Part shown: positions 9,454 to 17,630 of the stretch, in pieces
How positions within the stretch are numbered: position 1 is the stretch's first letter
How the letters are laid out: the number at the start of each line of letters is the position of its first letter
Origin: Flavicella sediminum
GTDB lineage: Bacteria; Bacteroidota; Bacteroidia; Flavobacteriales; Flavobacteriaceae
Direction of reading: 5' to 3'
DNA length: 64,000 nucleotides
Assembly (NCBI RefSeq): GCF_006381105.1
Contig: NZ_VDET01000002.1
Span: forward strand, 1,153,578-1,217,577
Translations under genes and position numbers: made by a program
The notes under the pieces: generated by a model
Databases searched by the model: none
What the model saw: only the letters and a program-made list of their open reading frames with translations
Told to the model about the DNA's origin: nothing

Positions 9454-10137
9454 TTATTTAGCACCGTATTTAAGTGTAATTTCTACAGCACCATTTCCTC
9501 CTCTTACTCCCCAATGAGCGGCTTGATTTCCGACCAAAACTTTTACCGATTTTACTTGTAATGGCGAAACATTGGAAATATCGTTAACCACCACACCATC
9601 TACCACTAACAAAGCATGTATGTCGGCAAACAAAGAATTTTCTCCTCTAGCATTTAAAATAATTCGAATGGAGCCCGAATCATTATTTAATTTTGCACCC
9701 GGGTAAACAGTCTGAATAATTTGATAAATATCAGCAGCTTGATCAAAATTATTATTTTCTTCAATTAAATTTTCCAAACAATGATCGAGCACCTTTTTAC
9801 TTAGATGATTCCCATTCAACACTTTGTTATATGCAAACTGTTTTCGCTTTACATCGTATACTAAATTTATTTCAACCGCTTCCTCTCCTTCAATTTCCAT
9901 TTTTTCCATAAAAAAACCACCGGCCTTTGCTTTCAGTTTGTCTTTTGATTTGCATTGAATTTCAAATTTACCCTCTGCATCTGTATAAACTTTTTCTTTC
10001 GATCCTTTCGAAGTAATTTCCACACCTTTTACTGGATACTTTTTAAAGGCTACAACGGTTCCTTTTACAATTTTGATTTGTGAAAATAATTGGAACACTG
10101 TTAAAAAGAAGCTCAGCGCTAATAGTTTCGTTTTCAT
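9454..10137 (-). CDS. Exported protein with carboxypeptidase-like regulatory domain and an orphan TonB-plug-like domain
   Basis: A 227-residue protein. The start at 10137 gives the signal MKTKLLALSFFLTVFQLFSQ; 16 further upstream codons are open but unlikely. Residues about 21-90 form a carboxypeptidase regulatory-like beta-sandwich (VKGTVVAFKKYPVKGVEI, then DAEGKFEI). Residues about 130-227 resemble the second half of a TonB-receptor plug: LLVVDGVVV, VKSVKVLVGNQAAHWGVRGG, and NGAVEITLKYG match the usual plug ending YGxRGANGVxxITTKxG. There is no barrel, so it cannot be a receptor itself. A periplasmic or surface role in binding is possible, and I assign no function. It lies divergently from holB. 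Confidence 0.7.
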   Translation of the reverse strand: MKTKLLALSFFLTVFQLFSQIKIVKGTVVAFKKYPVKGVEITSKGSKEKVYTDAEGKFEIQCKSKDKLKAKAGGFFMEKMEIEGEEAVEINLVYDVKRKQFAYNKVLNGNHLSKKVLDHCLENLIEENNNFDQAADIYQIIQTVYPGAKLNNDSGSIRIILNARGENSLFADIHALLVVDGVVVNDISNVSPLQVKSVKVLVGNQAAHWGVRGGNGAVEITLKYGAK

Positions 10138-10219
10138 AGTTTTATTTTTTTTAAAGCTACAAAAGTTTTTTAAAATTTTATCCAAATAAAAATCACCGAA
10201 TAAACTATACAGAATACGC

Positions 10220-10227
10220 TATATTTG
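10220..10227 (+). promoter_or_regulatory. -7 promoter element of holB, almost touching the start codon
   Basis: TATATTTG fits TAnnTTTG and ends 3 bases before the ATG at 10231. Transcription would start at or inside the first codons, so the message would be leaderless. It also rules out a start upstream of 10231. No convincing -33 TTG is seen. Confidence 0.55.
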
Positions 10228-10230
10228 CGC

Positions 10231-11370
10231 ATGCTTTTTACAGATATTATAGGACAAACACATATCAAAAATCACCTGAAAACCTCAGCTGACAATGGTC
10301 GAATTCCGCATGCCCAATTGTTTATTGGTAAAGAAGGAAGTGGAACCTTGGCTACGGCTATTGCCTATGCCCAATATGTTTTATGCAGCAATAATTCAGA
10401 TCCTGAATCTTGTGCTTTAAAATGCGAAAAACTAGCCCATCCCGATTTGCATTTTGCATTTCCTGTGGCTACAAATGACAAAGTAAAAAAGCATCCGGTA
10501 AGTAATTTGTTCTTAGAAGACTGGAGAAATTTTGTCAAAGAACAACCTTATGGTAATTTGTTCAATTGGTTTCAACAGATCAATGTAGAAAACAAACAAG
10601 GTCAAATTGGTGTTGATGAGGCCGAACAAATTGTAAAATCCTTACAACTAAAATCCTATGAAGGCGGCTACAAAATAATGATTATTTGGCATGCTGAAAA
10701 AATGCATACCTCCGCTGCCAACAAGCTTTTAAAATTAATAGAAGAACCTCCTGCAAAAACTATTTTTATCCTTATTGCCGAAGATCAAGAGCAAATAATC
10801 AATACCATTTTATCTCGCTGTCAAGTATTGCATTTTCCTGTTTTAAGTGAAAGTGATATTGCAGATACTTTGGTGGAAAGAGAAAATTCTTTTCATGCTG
10901 AAGCTTCAAAAATTGCACATCAAGCGGAAGGGAATTACAACAAAGCTTTGCATCTTTTAAAACATGATTCTAACGATTTAGTGTTTGAAAATTGGTTTAT
11001 TCTTTGGGTAAGAACCGCATTTAAAGCGAAAGGAAATGCTGCCGTTGTACAAAATTTAATTGAGTGGAGTGATACCATTGCCAAATCAGGTAGAGAAACG
11101 CAAAAACGTTTTTTACAGTATTGTTTACAGTTTTTTAGACAAGCATTATTGGCCAATTATAGTGCTAGTAGTTTGGTGTTTTTAGAAACTCAAGACCCTG
11201 GATTTAAAATGGAAAAATTTGCACCATTTATTCATAGCAGTAATATTTTAGAAATAGAAAAAGAGCTAGGTGATGCACTTTATCATATTGAAAGAAATGG
11301 AAATGCTAAAATTATTCTACTTGACTTATCCATAAAGTTGACTAAATTGTTGCATCTAAAAGAAGCTTAA
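10231..11370 (+). CDS. holB: DNA polymerase III delta' subunit
   Basis: Clamp-loader ATPase-fold subunit that helps load the sliding clamp at replication forks. It is 379 aa from the ATG at 10231; an in-frame TTG two codons earlier lies inside the promoter. Key regions are LFTDIIGQTHIKNHL, RIPHAQLFIGKEGSG (P-loop-like region near residue 35), a cysteine cluster before HPDLHFAFPV (residues about 60-85; three cysteines where a zinc module usually has four), IGVDEAEQIV, MIIWHAEKMHTSAANKLLKL (the delta' box VIc-like segment), EEPPAKTIFILIAED, and the arginine-finger-like SRCQ. It is followed 48 bases later by the nitroreductase gene. Confidence 0.93.
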   Translation: MLFTDIIGQTHIKNHLKTSADNGRIPHAQLFIGKEGSGTLATAIAYAQYVLCSNNSDPESCALKCEKLAHPDLHFAFPVATNDKVKKHPVSNLFLEDWRNFVKEQPYGNLFNWFQQINVENKQGQIGVDEAEQIVKSLQLKSYEGGYKIMIIWHAEKMHTSAANKLLKLIEEPPAKTIFILIAEDQEQIINTILSRCQVLHFPVLSESDIADTLVERENSFHAEASKIAHQAEGNYNKALHLLKHDSNDLVFENWFILWVRTAFKAKGNAAVVQNLIEWSDTIAKSGRETQKRFLQYCLQFFRQALLANYSASSLVFLETQDPGFKMEKFAPFIHSSNILEIEKELGDALYHIERNGNAKIILLDLSIKLTKLLHLKEA

Positions 11371-11418
11371 ATTCATTCTCTAAAAAATTTAGCTTCTAAA
11401 ACTCAAAGCCAAATTTTG

Positions 11419-12102
11419 ATGGAGAAAACAAACAACAAACCCGCACACATTCCCTATATTTCTAAAGAAATTTCTGAAGAAACCCTTGTAGAAAAAACGG
11501 CCTCTTTTTACAATTTTAGCAATACAAGACGCTCTATACGCGAATTTTCTACAACACCCATTGCGAAAGAAGTAATTGAAAACCTTATAAAAACGGCTTC
11601 AACAGCACCTTCTGGTGCGCATAAGCAACCATGGATTTTCTGTGCCATTTCTAACAAAGCCTTAAAAAGTAAAATTAGAATTGCTGCTGAAAAAGAAGAA
11701 AAAGAAAATTACGATTCTAGAATGAGTGAGCGTTGGAAAAAAGATTTAGAACCCTTAGCTACCAATCATGAAAAATCTTTCCTTGAAGAGGCTCCTTGGC
11801 TCATTGTTGTTTTTAAAAAAACCTACGAATTGCATGCCAACGGAGAAAAAAGTAACAATTACTATGTAAATGAATCGGTAGGTATTGCTTGTGGAACTTT
11901 GCTTGCGGCAATTCATGCGGCCGGACTCGTTTCTTTAACCCATACACCAAGTCCTATGAATTTTTTATCAAAGCTTTTAAAAAGACCAGCAAACGAAAAA
12001 CCATTTTTACTAATTCCCATAGGTTTTGCCAAGCAACCCACACAAATTCCGAACTTAACTAGAAAACCTTTAGCAGAAGTTTCGGTATTTTATGAAGCCT
12101 AA
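11419..12102 (+). CDS. Nitroreductase-fold flavoprotein, probable iodotyrosine deiodinase (halotyrosine dehalogenase)
   Basis: A 227-residue FMN protein of the nitroreductase superfamily. FMN-site motifs are RRSIREFS (residues about 34-41), STAPSGAHKQPW (about 62-73) and a C-terminal IPIGF plus RKPL. It resembles mammalian iodotyrosine deiodinase along its length, including ESVGIACGTLLAAIHAAGLV and the final TRKPLAEV. The lid residues that grip the iodotyrosine zwitterion in the human enzyme (Glu157, Tyr161, Lys182, from memory) have counterparts with the same spacing: Glu four before the Tyr of ENYDSRM and Lys 21 after it. I use the ATG at 11419; the TTG one codon earlier is less likely. The stop is 3 bases from the convergent receptor gene, with no terminator between. 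Confidence 0.8.
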   Translation: MEKTNNKPAHIPYISKEISEETLVEKTASFYNFSNTRRSIREFSTTPIAKEVIENLIKTASTAPSGAHKQPWIFCAISNKALKSKIRIAAEKEEKENYDSRMSERWKKDLEPLATNHEKSFLEEAPWLIVVFKKTYELHANGEKSNNYYVNESVGIACGTLLAAIHAAGLVSLTHTPSPMNFLSKLLKRPANEKPFLLIPIGFAKQPTQIPNLTRKPLAEVSVFYEA

Positions 12103-12105
12103 TTT

Positions 12106-14727
12106 TTAAAAATTGACTCTAAAAACCACGTTGGGTGTAAAACCAATAGAAAGCCTGTCCACCGCCACCAAATTTTCCTTTTCTTCTGGCCTAGCTCCTT
12201 GAGTTCCTGGTGTAACTCTCGTAATTTTTATCTCGTAAGCACGATCTAAAATATTTTTAGTATTTAGAATATTTAAAAGCGACAAGCCTATTTTACCTTC
12301 CGTTTTTCCATCTTTAGAAAATTTAAATTTATAGGTGGTAGAAAAATCGAATTTTTGAAAAGTAGGCAATCTTTTTGCGTTGATATCTCCAAATAAAATG
12401 GCTTTTTTATCCGGGTTATTTTGGTTATTTACTAATTTTATTCCTTGTGTATAAACACTCCCTGAACGGACTTTCCACCCCAAAGAAAACTGAAATTTAT
12501 TATGTGAATAGGTATGTGACCAAACCAAAGAATGTGGAATGTCATAAGTACCCGTAAAGCTGTTTCCGCTATTTAATTTAGCATAGGTAAAATCGGAAGA
12601 AGAAAGCGTATAGCTAATCCAAGAACGGTAATTTCCAAAGCGTTTTTTTAATAGGAAATCCATACCCAATATTTTATTGGTTCCTCCTAAATAACTTGGT
12701 GCTACGGTAATTAAATCTTCCGTTAGGAGCGTCAGCCCAGAAATGTTTTTTTGGTAAAAATCCACATCTAAATTCCAACCCTTCTTTTGATACAGCAACC
12801 CTACAGAAATTTGTTTGCTATTTAATACAGGAATCTCGTCATTGTCCGACAACACCCAAATATCATTTTCAAAGCCCAAACCAATATTTCTAAATTCTAT
12901 TAATTGACTTACCACTTGGTTTTTTATTTCTCCGGAGGCTTTTAACTGAAAATTCGTTGTTAATTGATTGGACACAAAAACTCGTGGTTCCAAATAAAAC
13001 CGACCAACTTTAGAAAAATAATTCGATCGAAGCCCTGTACTAACAAACCATTTGTTCTTTTTGTAGACATGCTCAGCATAAAAAGCATGTGTTTTATTTT
13101 GCAAAGGATCTTCTACAAAAACTACGTTATTTGGCTCCTGCAAAGAATTATCATATACATACTGCACTTTGTTTTTTGTAAACTGATACCCTCCAGAAAT
13201 TGTTGAATATTCGTTTACTTTAAAATCTAAATTGTAATGTATGCCAAAATCCTCAACCGTATTGTATTTCCCAAAATCTTCATTTGTCGATTCACTTTCA
13301 TTTTGCCTGTTGATAATTCTATTTCCTGTATAATCTAGTGTATACGAAGAGTTAGAAATATCCAATTCTTGTGTCAAGCGTTTGGACCAATTTTTGGTCC
13401 ATTTTAAATCAAAACCTCTATTTTTAATACCAATATTATCGCTAACTTCTTCATGAAATTTTTCGTTTTCAGCCGCATAAGTCAGTTGATTGTTGTTGTA
13501 CAAATTGCTAAACACCAATTTGTCATTTTTAGAAATTTTGGCAATTAACTTTAAATTGTAATCGTTAAAATAAAAGGTATTATTTGTTTCTGTTAGATTG
13601 ACATCTTCTTCCCCCTCTAAAATTCTTGTATTTTGAAAAACACTCTCAGAAAATTTTTGGTAGGTAATAGAATTCCACACATCTGTTAAAGACCTTCTTG
13701 CGGAAAAAACCAATCCTATTTTATTATGAAACAAGGGTGTTTTTACAAAAGCATCGGCATGGGTCATATTGACACCAAAACCCACTTTAGATTTGGAAAT
13801 TTCTTCACCAGAACTAATATCCAAAACCCCACCTATCCGATCGCCATATTTGGCTTTGGTACCACTTCTGTACAAGGCAATTTTTTGGGTAACATAAGGG
13901 TTAAAAGAAGAGATCAATCCGAAAAAATGACCCGTTTGATACATTTTTATTCCATCAAATAAAATCAAATTCTGATCGGGAGTTGAGCCTCTTACATGAA
14001 TTCCTGTAGCCGTACCATTTGGACTTTGAATACCTGGTAATAATTGCAAACTTTGCAATACATCTGGCTCAATTAAACCTGGTAGAATAGCCAATTTTCT
14101 AGGCGATACCTGTATGGCTCCATCATTTTTTTTCACCATTCCTTGGGTTAAATAATCACTAATCAACACCTCATCTAACTCTTCGTTTGCTTCTTTTAAA
14201 GAAATAAACGAACAGCTAGTATTTTGTAATTTAAATACAGGGGCTTTTTGACTTTGATAACCTAAATAATCAATTTGTGCAATCCAGTCGGAATGCAATT
14301 CTTTTAACTCAAAAAAACCTTTGTCGTCTGTGGAAGTCCCAATAGATTTTCCTAGGATCCAAACCGTGGCTTGCTGAATGGGTTCTCGGGTAAGTTCATC
14401 AACAAGAAAACCACAAATAGTAATATCTGTGGCTGGTTCTTGTTCTTTAATAACAATGTATCGTTGATTTATTTTTTCGAAAAGTAATTGAGTTTCCTTT
14501 TTTAGAAAGGCCAGTTTCTCCTCCAAATTTGTTTCTTCAAGAAACGGCAAACACTGCAAAGCAGCAATTAAATTGGGATCAAATGAAAAGCGAACCTCGT
14601 ACTCTTTTTCTAATTGTTTTAAAATTTTTGACAGTGCAATTTTCTCTACATCGCCTGTTTGGTTGGGCTTTTGAGCATAAACTAGAGAAACACTAAATAA
14701 AAGAAAAAAGCAGTACTTTTTAAACAT
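12106..14727 (-). CDS. FecA-type TonB-dependent receptor with STN signalling domain
   Basis: An 873-residue outer-membrane receptor. After the signal (MFKKYCFFLLFSVSLVYA), residues about 25-95 form an STN (secretin/TonB short N-terminal) domain, which signals to a FecR-type anti-sigma factor. Residues about 100-185 are a carboxypeptidase-like regulatory domain (GFLVDELTREPIQQATVWIL). The plug (about 200-310) has LPGIQSPNGTATGIHVRG and LILFDGIKMYQTGHFFG. The rest is barrel, ending SIGFTPNVVFRVNF. Its start codon overlaps the FecR stop codon by one base (TAATG on the minus strand), which implies translational coupling. With the sigma factor upstream it forms one cell-surface signalling unit; the ligand (siderophore or oligosaccharide) is unknown. 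Confidence 0.93.
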   Translation of the reverse strand: MFKKYCFFLLFSVSLVYAQKPNQTGDVEKIALSKILKQLEKEYEVRFSFDPNLIAALQCLPFLEETNLEEKLAFLKKETQLLFEKINQRYIVIKEQEPATDITICGFLVDELTREPIQQATVWILGKSIGTSTDDKGFFELKELHSDWIAQIDYLGYQSQKAPVFKLQNTSCSFISLKEANEELDEVLISDYLTQGMVKKNDGAIQVSPRKLAILPGLIEPDVLQSLQLLPGIQSPNGTATGIHVRGSTPDQNLILFDGIKMYQTGHFFGLISSFNPYVTQKIALYRSGTKAKYGDRIGGVLDISSGEEISKSKVGFGVNMTHADAFVKTPLFHNKIGLVFSARRSLTDVWNSITYQKFSESVFQNTRILEGEEDVNLTETNNTFYFNDYNLKLIAKISKNDKLVFSNLYNNNQLTYAAENEKFHEEVSDNIGIKNRGFDLKWTKNWSKRLTQELDISNSSYTLDYTGNRIINRQNESESTNEDFGKYNTVEDFGIHYNLDFKVNEYSTISGGYQFTKNKVQYVYDNSLQEPNNVVFVEDPLQNKTHAFYAEHVYKKNKWFVSTGLRSNYFSKVGRFYLEPRVFVSNQLTTNFQLKASGEIKNQVVSQLIEFRNIGLGFENDIWVLSDNDEIPVLNSKQISVGLLYQKKGWNLDVDFYQKNISGLTLLTEDLITVAPSYLGGTNKILGMDFLLKKRFGNYRSWISYTLSSSDFTYAKLNSGNSFTGTYDIPHSLVWSHTYSHNKFQFSLGWKVRSGSVYTQGIKLVNNQNNPDKKAILFGDINAKRLPTFQKFDFSTTYKFKFSKDGKTEGKIGLSLLNILNTKNILDRAYEIKITRVTPGTQGARPEEKENLVAVDRLSIGFTPNVVFRVNF

Positions 14728-15644
14728 TATTTTTTGCTCAGCAAAATAGTGTTTTTTTCTGTTACCTCAAACTTAAAGCCTAAAGGAGCGCATACTGTTT
14801 GCAAGGCCAATTCTTTATTTTTATTAGAAAAACTTCCAGTAAAAACTCTATCGGTATTTATTAAATCTACTTCAAATTGAATTTGAAACTGCTTTTCTAA
14901 TTCTTCCAAAACAATAACAAGTGGCGCGTTTGTAAAAGTAGATTCTCCGGCAATCCAAGTCGGTGCTGTTGTTTCAAAAATTAATTTTTCTGAAGCCTTG
15001 TCTGCAACTTTTCTATAGCCTTTTCCTGGAGTTAAAATTTCAGAATCTGTTGTGTTTACCACACTTACTTTTCCTTCAAAACATTTTACTTCAAAATAGG
15101 CTTTTGCTTCTTTTACATTAAATTGAGTTCCTAAAACGCTCACATCTCCAGACCCTGTGTTTACGGTAAATTTTGATCCTTTTTTTACTTTAAAATAGGC
15201 TTCTCCTTCTAAAAATAAATTTCTTTTTCCTGCTTTCCATTCATCCTTATCGAAGCTCAATATCGATTTTGCATTTAATTCTACTTTTGATCCATCAGGT
15301 AAAACAACGGCTAGTTGCTCTCCAAATCCGGTTGTATATTCTGTATCTGAATTCATAAAAAAGAAAAGTCCAAAAAGAATGGCAACAGAAGCTGCAACAG
15401 CTGAAACCCAATTCGGAATCAAGCTTTTTACTTTGGCTTTTGGTTTTGCCTGTGTTTTTTCTAGAATGTTTTTATAAACTCTTTCTTGTTGAAAAGAAGG
15501 AGCTTCAAACAAGTCCATTTTTTTTATAATTTTTTGATATTCTTTAAAAGCAGGTGTTTTTTCAAAAGCCAGACGATCTTCTTCTGTCAACTCTTTAGAT
15601 AACCATTTGGCTAAGAAAGTATCTTCTGTGTATTTTTGCTCCAT
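14727..15644 (-). CDS. FecR family anti-sigma factor
   Basis: A 305-residue single-pass membrane protein that links the periplasmic domain of the downstream receptor to the sigma factor upstream. The N-terminal cytoplasmic part (about 1-85) contains LAKWLSKELTEEDRLAF. The membrane segment (about 90-110) is VSAVAASVAILFGLFFFM with the conserved preceding Trp (PNWVS). The periplasmic FecR domain (about 115-210) has VVLPDGSKVELNAKSILSF and LEGEAYFKVKKGSKFTVNTG, followed by a DUF4974-like C-terminal domain (TNAPLVIVLEELEKQFQIQF). The order sigma-FecR-receptor is standard in Bacteroidota. It is translationally coupled to the receptor. Confidence 0.95.
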   Translation of the reverse strand: MEQKYTEDTFLAKWLSKELTEEDRLAFEKTPAFKEYQKIIKKMDLFEAPSFQQERVYKNILEKTQAKPKAKVKSLIPNWVSAVAASVAILFGLFFFMNSDTEYTTGFGEQLAVVLPDGSKVELNAKSILSFDKDEWKAGKRNLFLEGEAYFKVKKGSKFTVNTGSGDVSVLGTQFNVKEAKAYFEVKCFEGKVSVVNTTDSEILTPGKGYRKVADKASEKLIFETTAPTWIAGESTFTNAPLVIVLEELEKQFQIQFEVDLINTDRVFTGSFSNKNKELALQTVCAPLGFKFEVTEKNTILLSKK

Positions 15645-15813
15645 AATTATACTGTTTAACTATATAACAGGTATTTATATAAAAACCCTACCTACTTTGA
15701 TATTTATTTTTTTAATGTAGAAGCATACCTTTATTTTTTCTTTAAAACCCACTCTATTCTAAAATAAAGAAAGCTTTTAAACAAAAAAAGTAATTGCTTA
15801 CAATTGTAAATTC

Positions 15814-16326
15814 TTAAAATTTAGTTCCTATTTTTTCTCTCATTTTTACCAAAGCACCATGCATTCTTTTTTCCACCGCTTTGACAGAAATATTTAACAT
15901 TTCGGAAATTTCTTTGTAGGTTTTTTTATCAATTCTATTCAAAAGAAATACTTCTCGTTGTCCTTCTGTTAAATTTGAAATGGCATTTTGAAGCTTGTCC
16001 ATAAATTCTTTTTCTTCCATTAAAAAATCTGGACTTTCATTTGTGGCATCATTTACGGGGATTTGATTGTATTTCAAAACCACTTTTTTATGCGCTACTT
16101 CGTTTAAAAACAAATTATTAGTAACCGTGTACAAAAAGGATTTTGCTTTTTCAAAAATCACTTTTGCACAATTGTTCCACATTTTAATAAAGGCTTCCTG
16201 TACTAAATCTTCTGCCTGAGCTTGATTTCCACATTTGTAATAAATAAAATTATACAAGGATTTTGAATGATTGGTATAAATACTTTCAAAAACTTGGGCT
16301 TCACAAACGGATTTATTTTCTGACAT
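15814..16326 (-). CDS. ECF sigma-70 factor, FecI-like
   Basis: A 170-residue extracytoplasmic-function sigma factor that directs RNA polymerase to the genes of its own regulon. Region 2 is in residues about 12-80 (YNFIYYKCGNQAQAEDLVQE, FIKMWNNC) and region 4 in about 110-165 (LTEGQREVFLLNRIDKKTYK, EISEMLNISVKAVEKRMHGA). I choose the ATG at 16326. The in-frame ATG at 16353 would fall inside the -7 element at 16351-16358. It precedes the FecR gene by 169 bases, in which I see no gene or strong hairpin. Confidence 0.95.
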   Translation of the reverse strand: MSENKSVCEAQVFESIYTNHSKSLYNFIYYKCGNQAQAEDLVQEAFIKMWNNCAKVIFEKAKSFLYTVTNNLFLNEVAHKKVVLKYNQIPVNDATNESPDFLMEEKEFMDKLQNAISNLTEGQREVFLLNRIDKKTYKEISEMLNISVKAVEKRMHGALVKMREKIGTKF

Positions 16327-16350
16327 AAAAAGGCACGAATTTAACTTCTT

Positions 16351-16358
16351 CAAAAATA
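16351..16358 (-). promoter_or_regulatory. -7 promoter element of the FecI-like sigma gene
   Basis: TATTTTTG on the minus strand matches TAnnTTTG, 24 bases before the chosen start at 16326. It argues against the longer start. Confidence 0.5.
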
Positions 16359-16413
16359 AGAGAAAAATATGGATCTCTCCTTCTAAGAATTCAACATCAA
16401 TTGTAACTATTTG

Positions 16414-17436
16414 TTAATAGTCTTTATCTTCTGGATATTTTGCCATAAAACTTTCTGCTTTGGCAACCATTTTTGTACTTCCACAAAAAATTGGCACACG
16501 TTGGTGCAATTCTGTTGGGTCAATATCCATTATTCTTTTGTAGCCATCGGTTGCTTTTCCTTTGGCCTGTTCTGCCAAAAATGCAATTGGATTACACTCA
16601 TACAACAATCTTAATTTTCCTTTCGGTGCCTTTGCACTGGTAGGGTACATATATATACCTCCTTTGATCATATTTCTATGAAAATCGGAAACTAAGGAAC
16701 CAATATATCTTGAGGTATACGGTCTGTTTTCCGATTCTTCCTGACAATATTTAATATAATCTTTTACACCTTGTGGAAAGTGTACATAATTTCCTTCATT
16801 GATAGAATAAATAGCTCCATCTTCAGGGAATTCCATATTTGGATGCGATAAATAAAATACACCCAAAGCAGGGTTTAATGTAAATCCGTTTACCCCATGC
16901 CCTGTGGTATACACCAACATGGTTGATGTTCCATAAATAATATAACCTGCAGCTACTTGTTCATTTCCTTTTTGTAAAAAATCTTCTGATTGTACTGGTG
17001 TACCTGACGGCGTAACTCTTCTATAAATAGAAAAAATAGTTCCCACAGAAACATTGACATCAATATTTGAAGAACCATCTAAAGGATCAATTAATAAGAC
17101 ATATTTATTGGTATGTGAATTTTCTTTCCCTTCAATGGTTACAAAATCATCTTCCTCTTCGCTGGCAATACCACAAACAATTTCTCTATTTATCAGTGCC
17201 GATTTAAACACATCATTTGCATATACGTCTAATTTTTGTTGGTCTTCACCTTGAATATTGGTGTCGCCCGCTTCTCCTAAAATATCTACTAGCCCCGCTT
17301 TATTTACATCATGATTGACAATTTTGGCTGCCAAGCGAATGGAGTTTAATAATCTGGATAGCTCTCCAGAAGAATATTTAAAGTGTTTTTGATTGTCGAT
17401 AATGAACTCTCCGAGAGTCATGTGTGTTTTTTGCAT
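16414..17436 (-). CDS. fbp: Fructose-1,6-bisphosphatase, class I
   Basis: Gluconeogenic enzyme hydrolysing fructose-1,6-bisphosphate to fructose-6-phosphate, in the cytoplasm. The start at 17436 ([18 protein letters not shown], 340 aa) gives the family's normal length; the frame is open 55 codons further but that part looks non-coding. The metal-binding motif [20 protein letters not shown] (about 115-135) is intact, as are the acidic [28 protein letters not shown] and [18 protein letters not shown], which contribute the metal and substrate sites. It lies directly upstream of the sigma factor on the same strand (87-base gap), but the sigma gene has its own promoter-like element. Confidence 0.98.
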   Translation of the reverse strand: MQKTHMTLGEFIIDNQKHFKYSSGELSRLLNSIRLAAKIVNHDVNKAGLVDILGEAGDTNIQGEDQQKLDVYANDVFKSALINREIVCGIASEEEDDFVTIEGKENSHTNKYVLLIDPLDGSSNIDVNVSVGTIFSIYRRVTPSGTPVQSEDFLQKGNEQVAAGYIIYGTSTMLVYTTGHGVNGFTLNPALGVFYLSHPNMEFPEDGAIYSINEGNYVHFPQGVKDYIKYCQEESENRPYTSRYIGSLVSDFHRNMIKGGIYMYPTSAKAPKGKLRLLYECNPIAFLAEQAKGKATDGYKRIMDIDPTELHQRVPIFCGSTKMVAKAESFMAKYPEDKDY

Positions 17437-17630
17437 AGTCAAATTATTTAATTCGCTAAATTTAAATCTTTTCAATGAAATAAAGGCAGAAACAGGAGTT
17501 CTTATCGTTTTAATAACCTTTATTTTTTCATTTTCTAAAAGAAAATTAAAATTTTTGGTAGGGTAAATTGTCTCTTTACCTGTTTCATTAATAGAAACCA
17601 AAGATTATTAACTTCTAAATAAAAACAATT

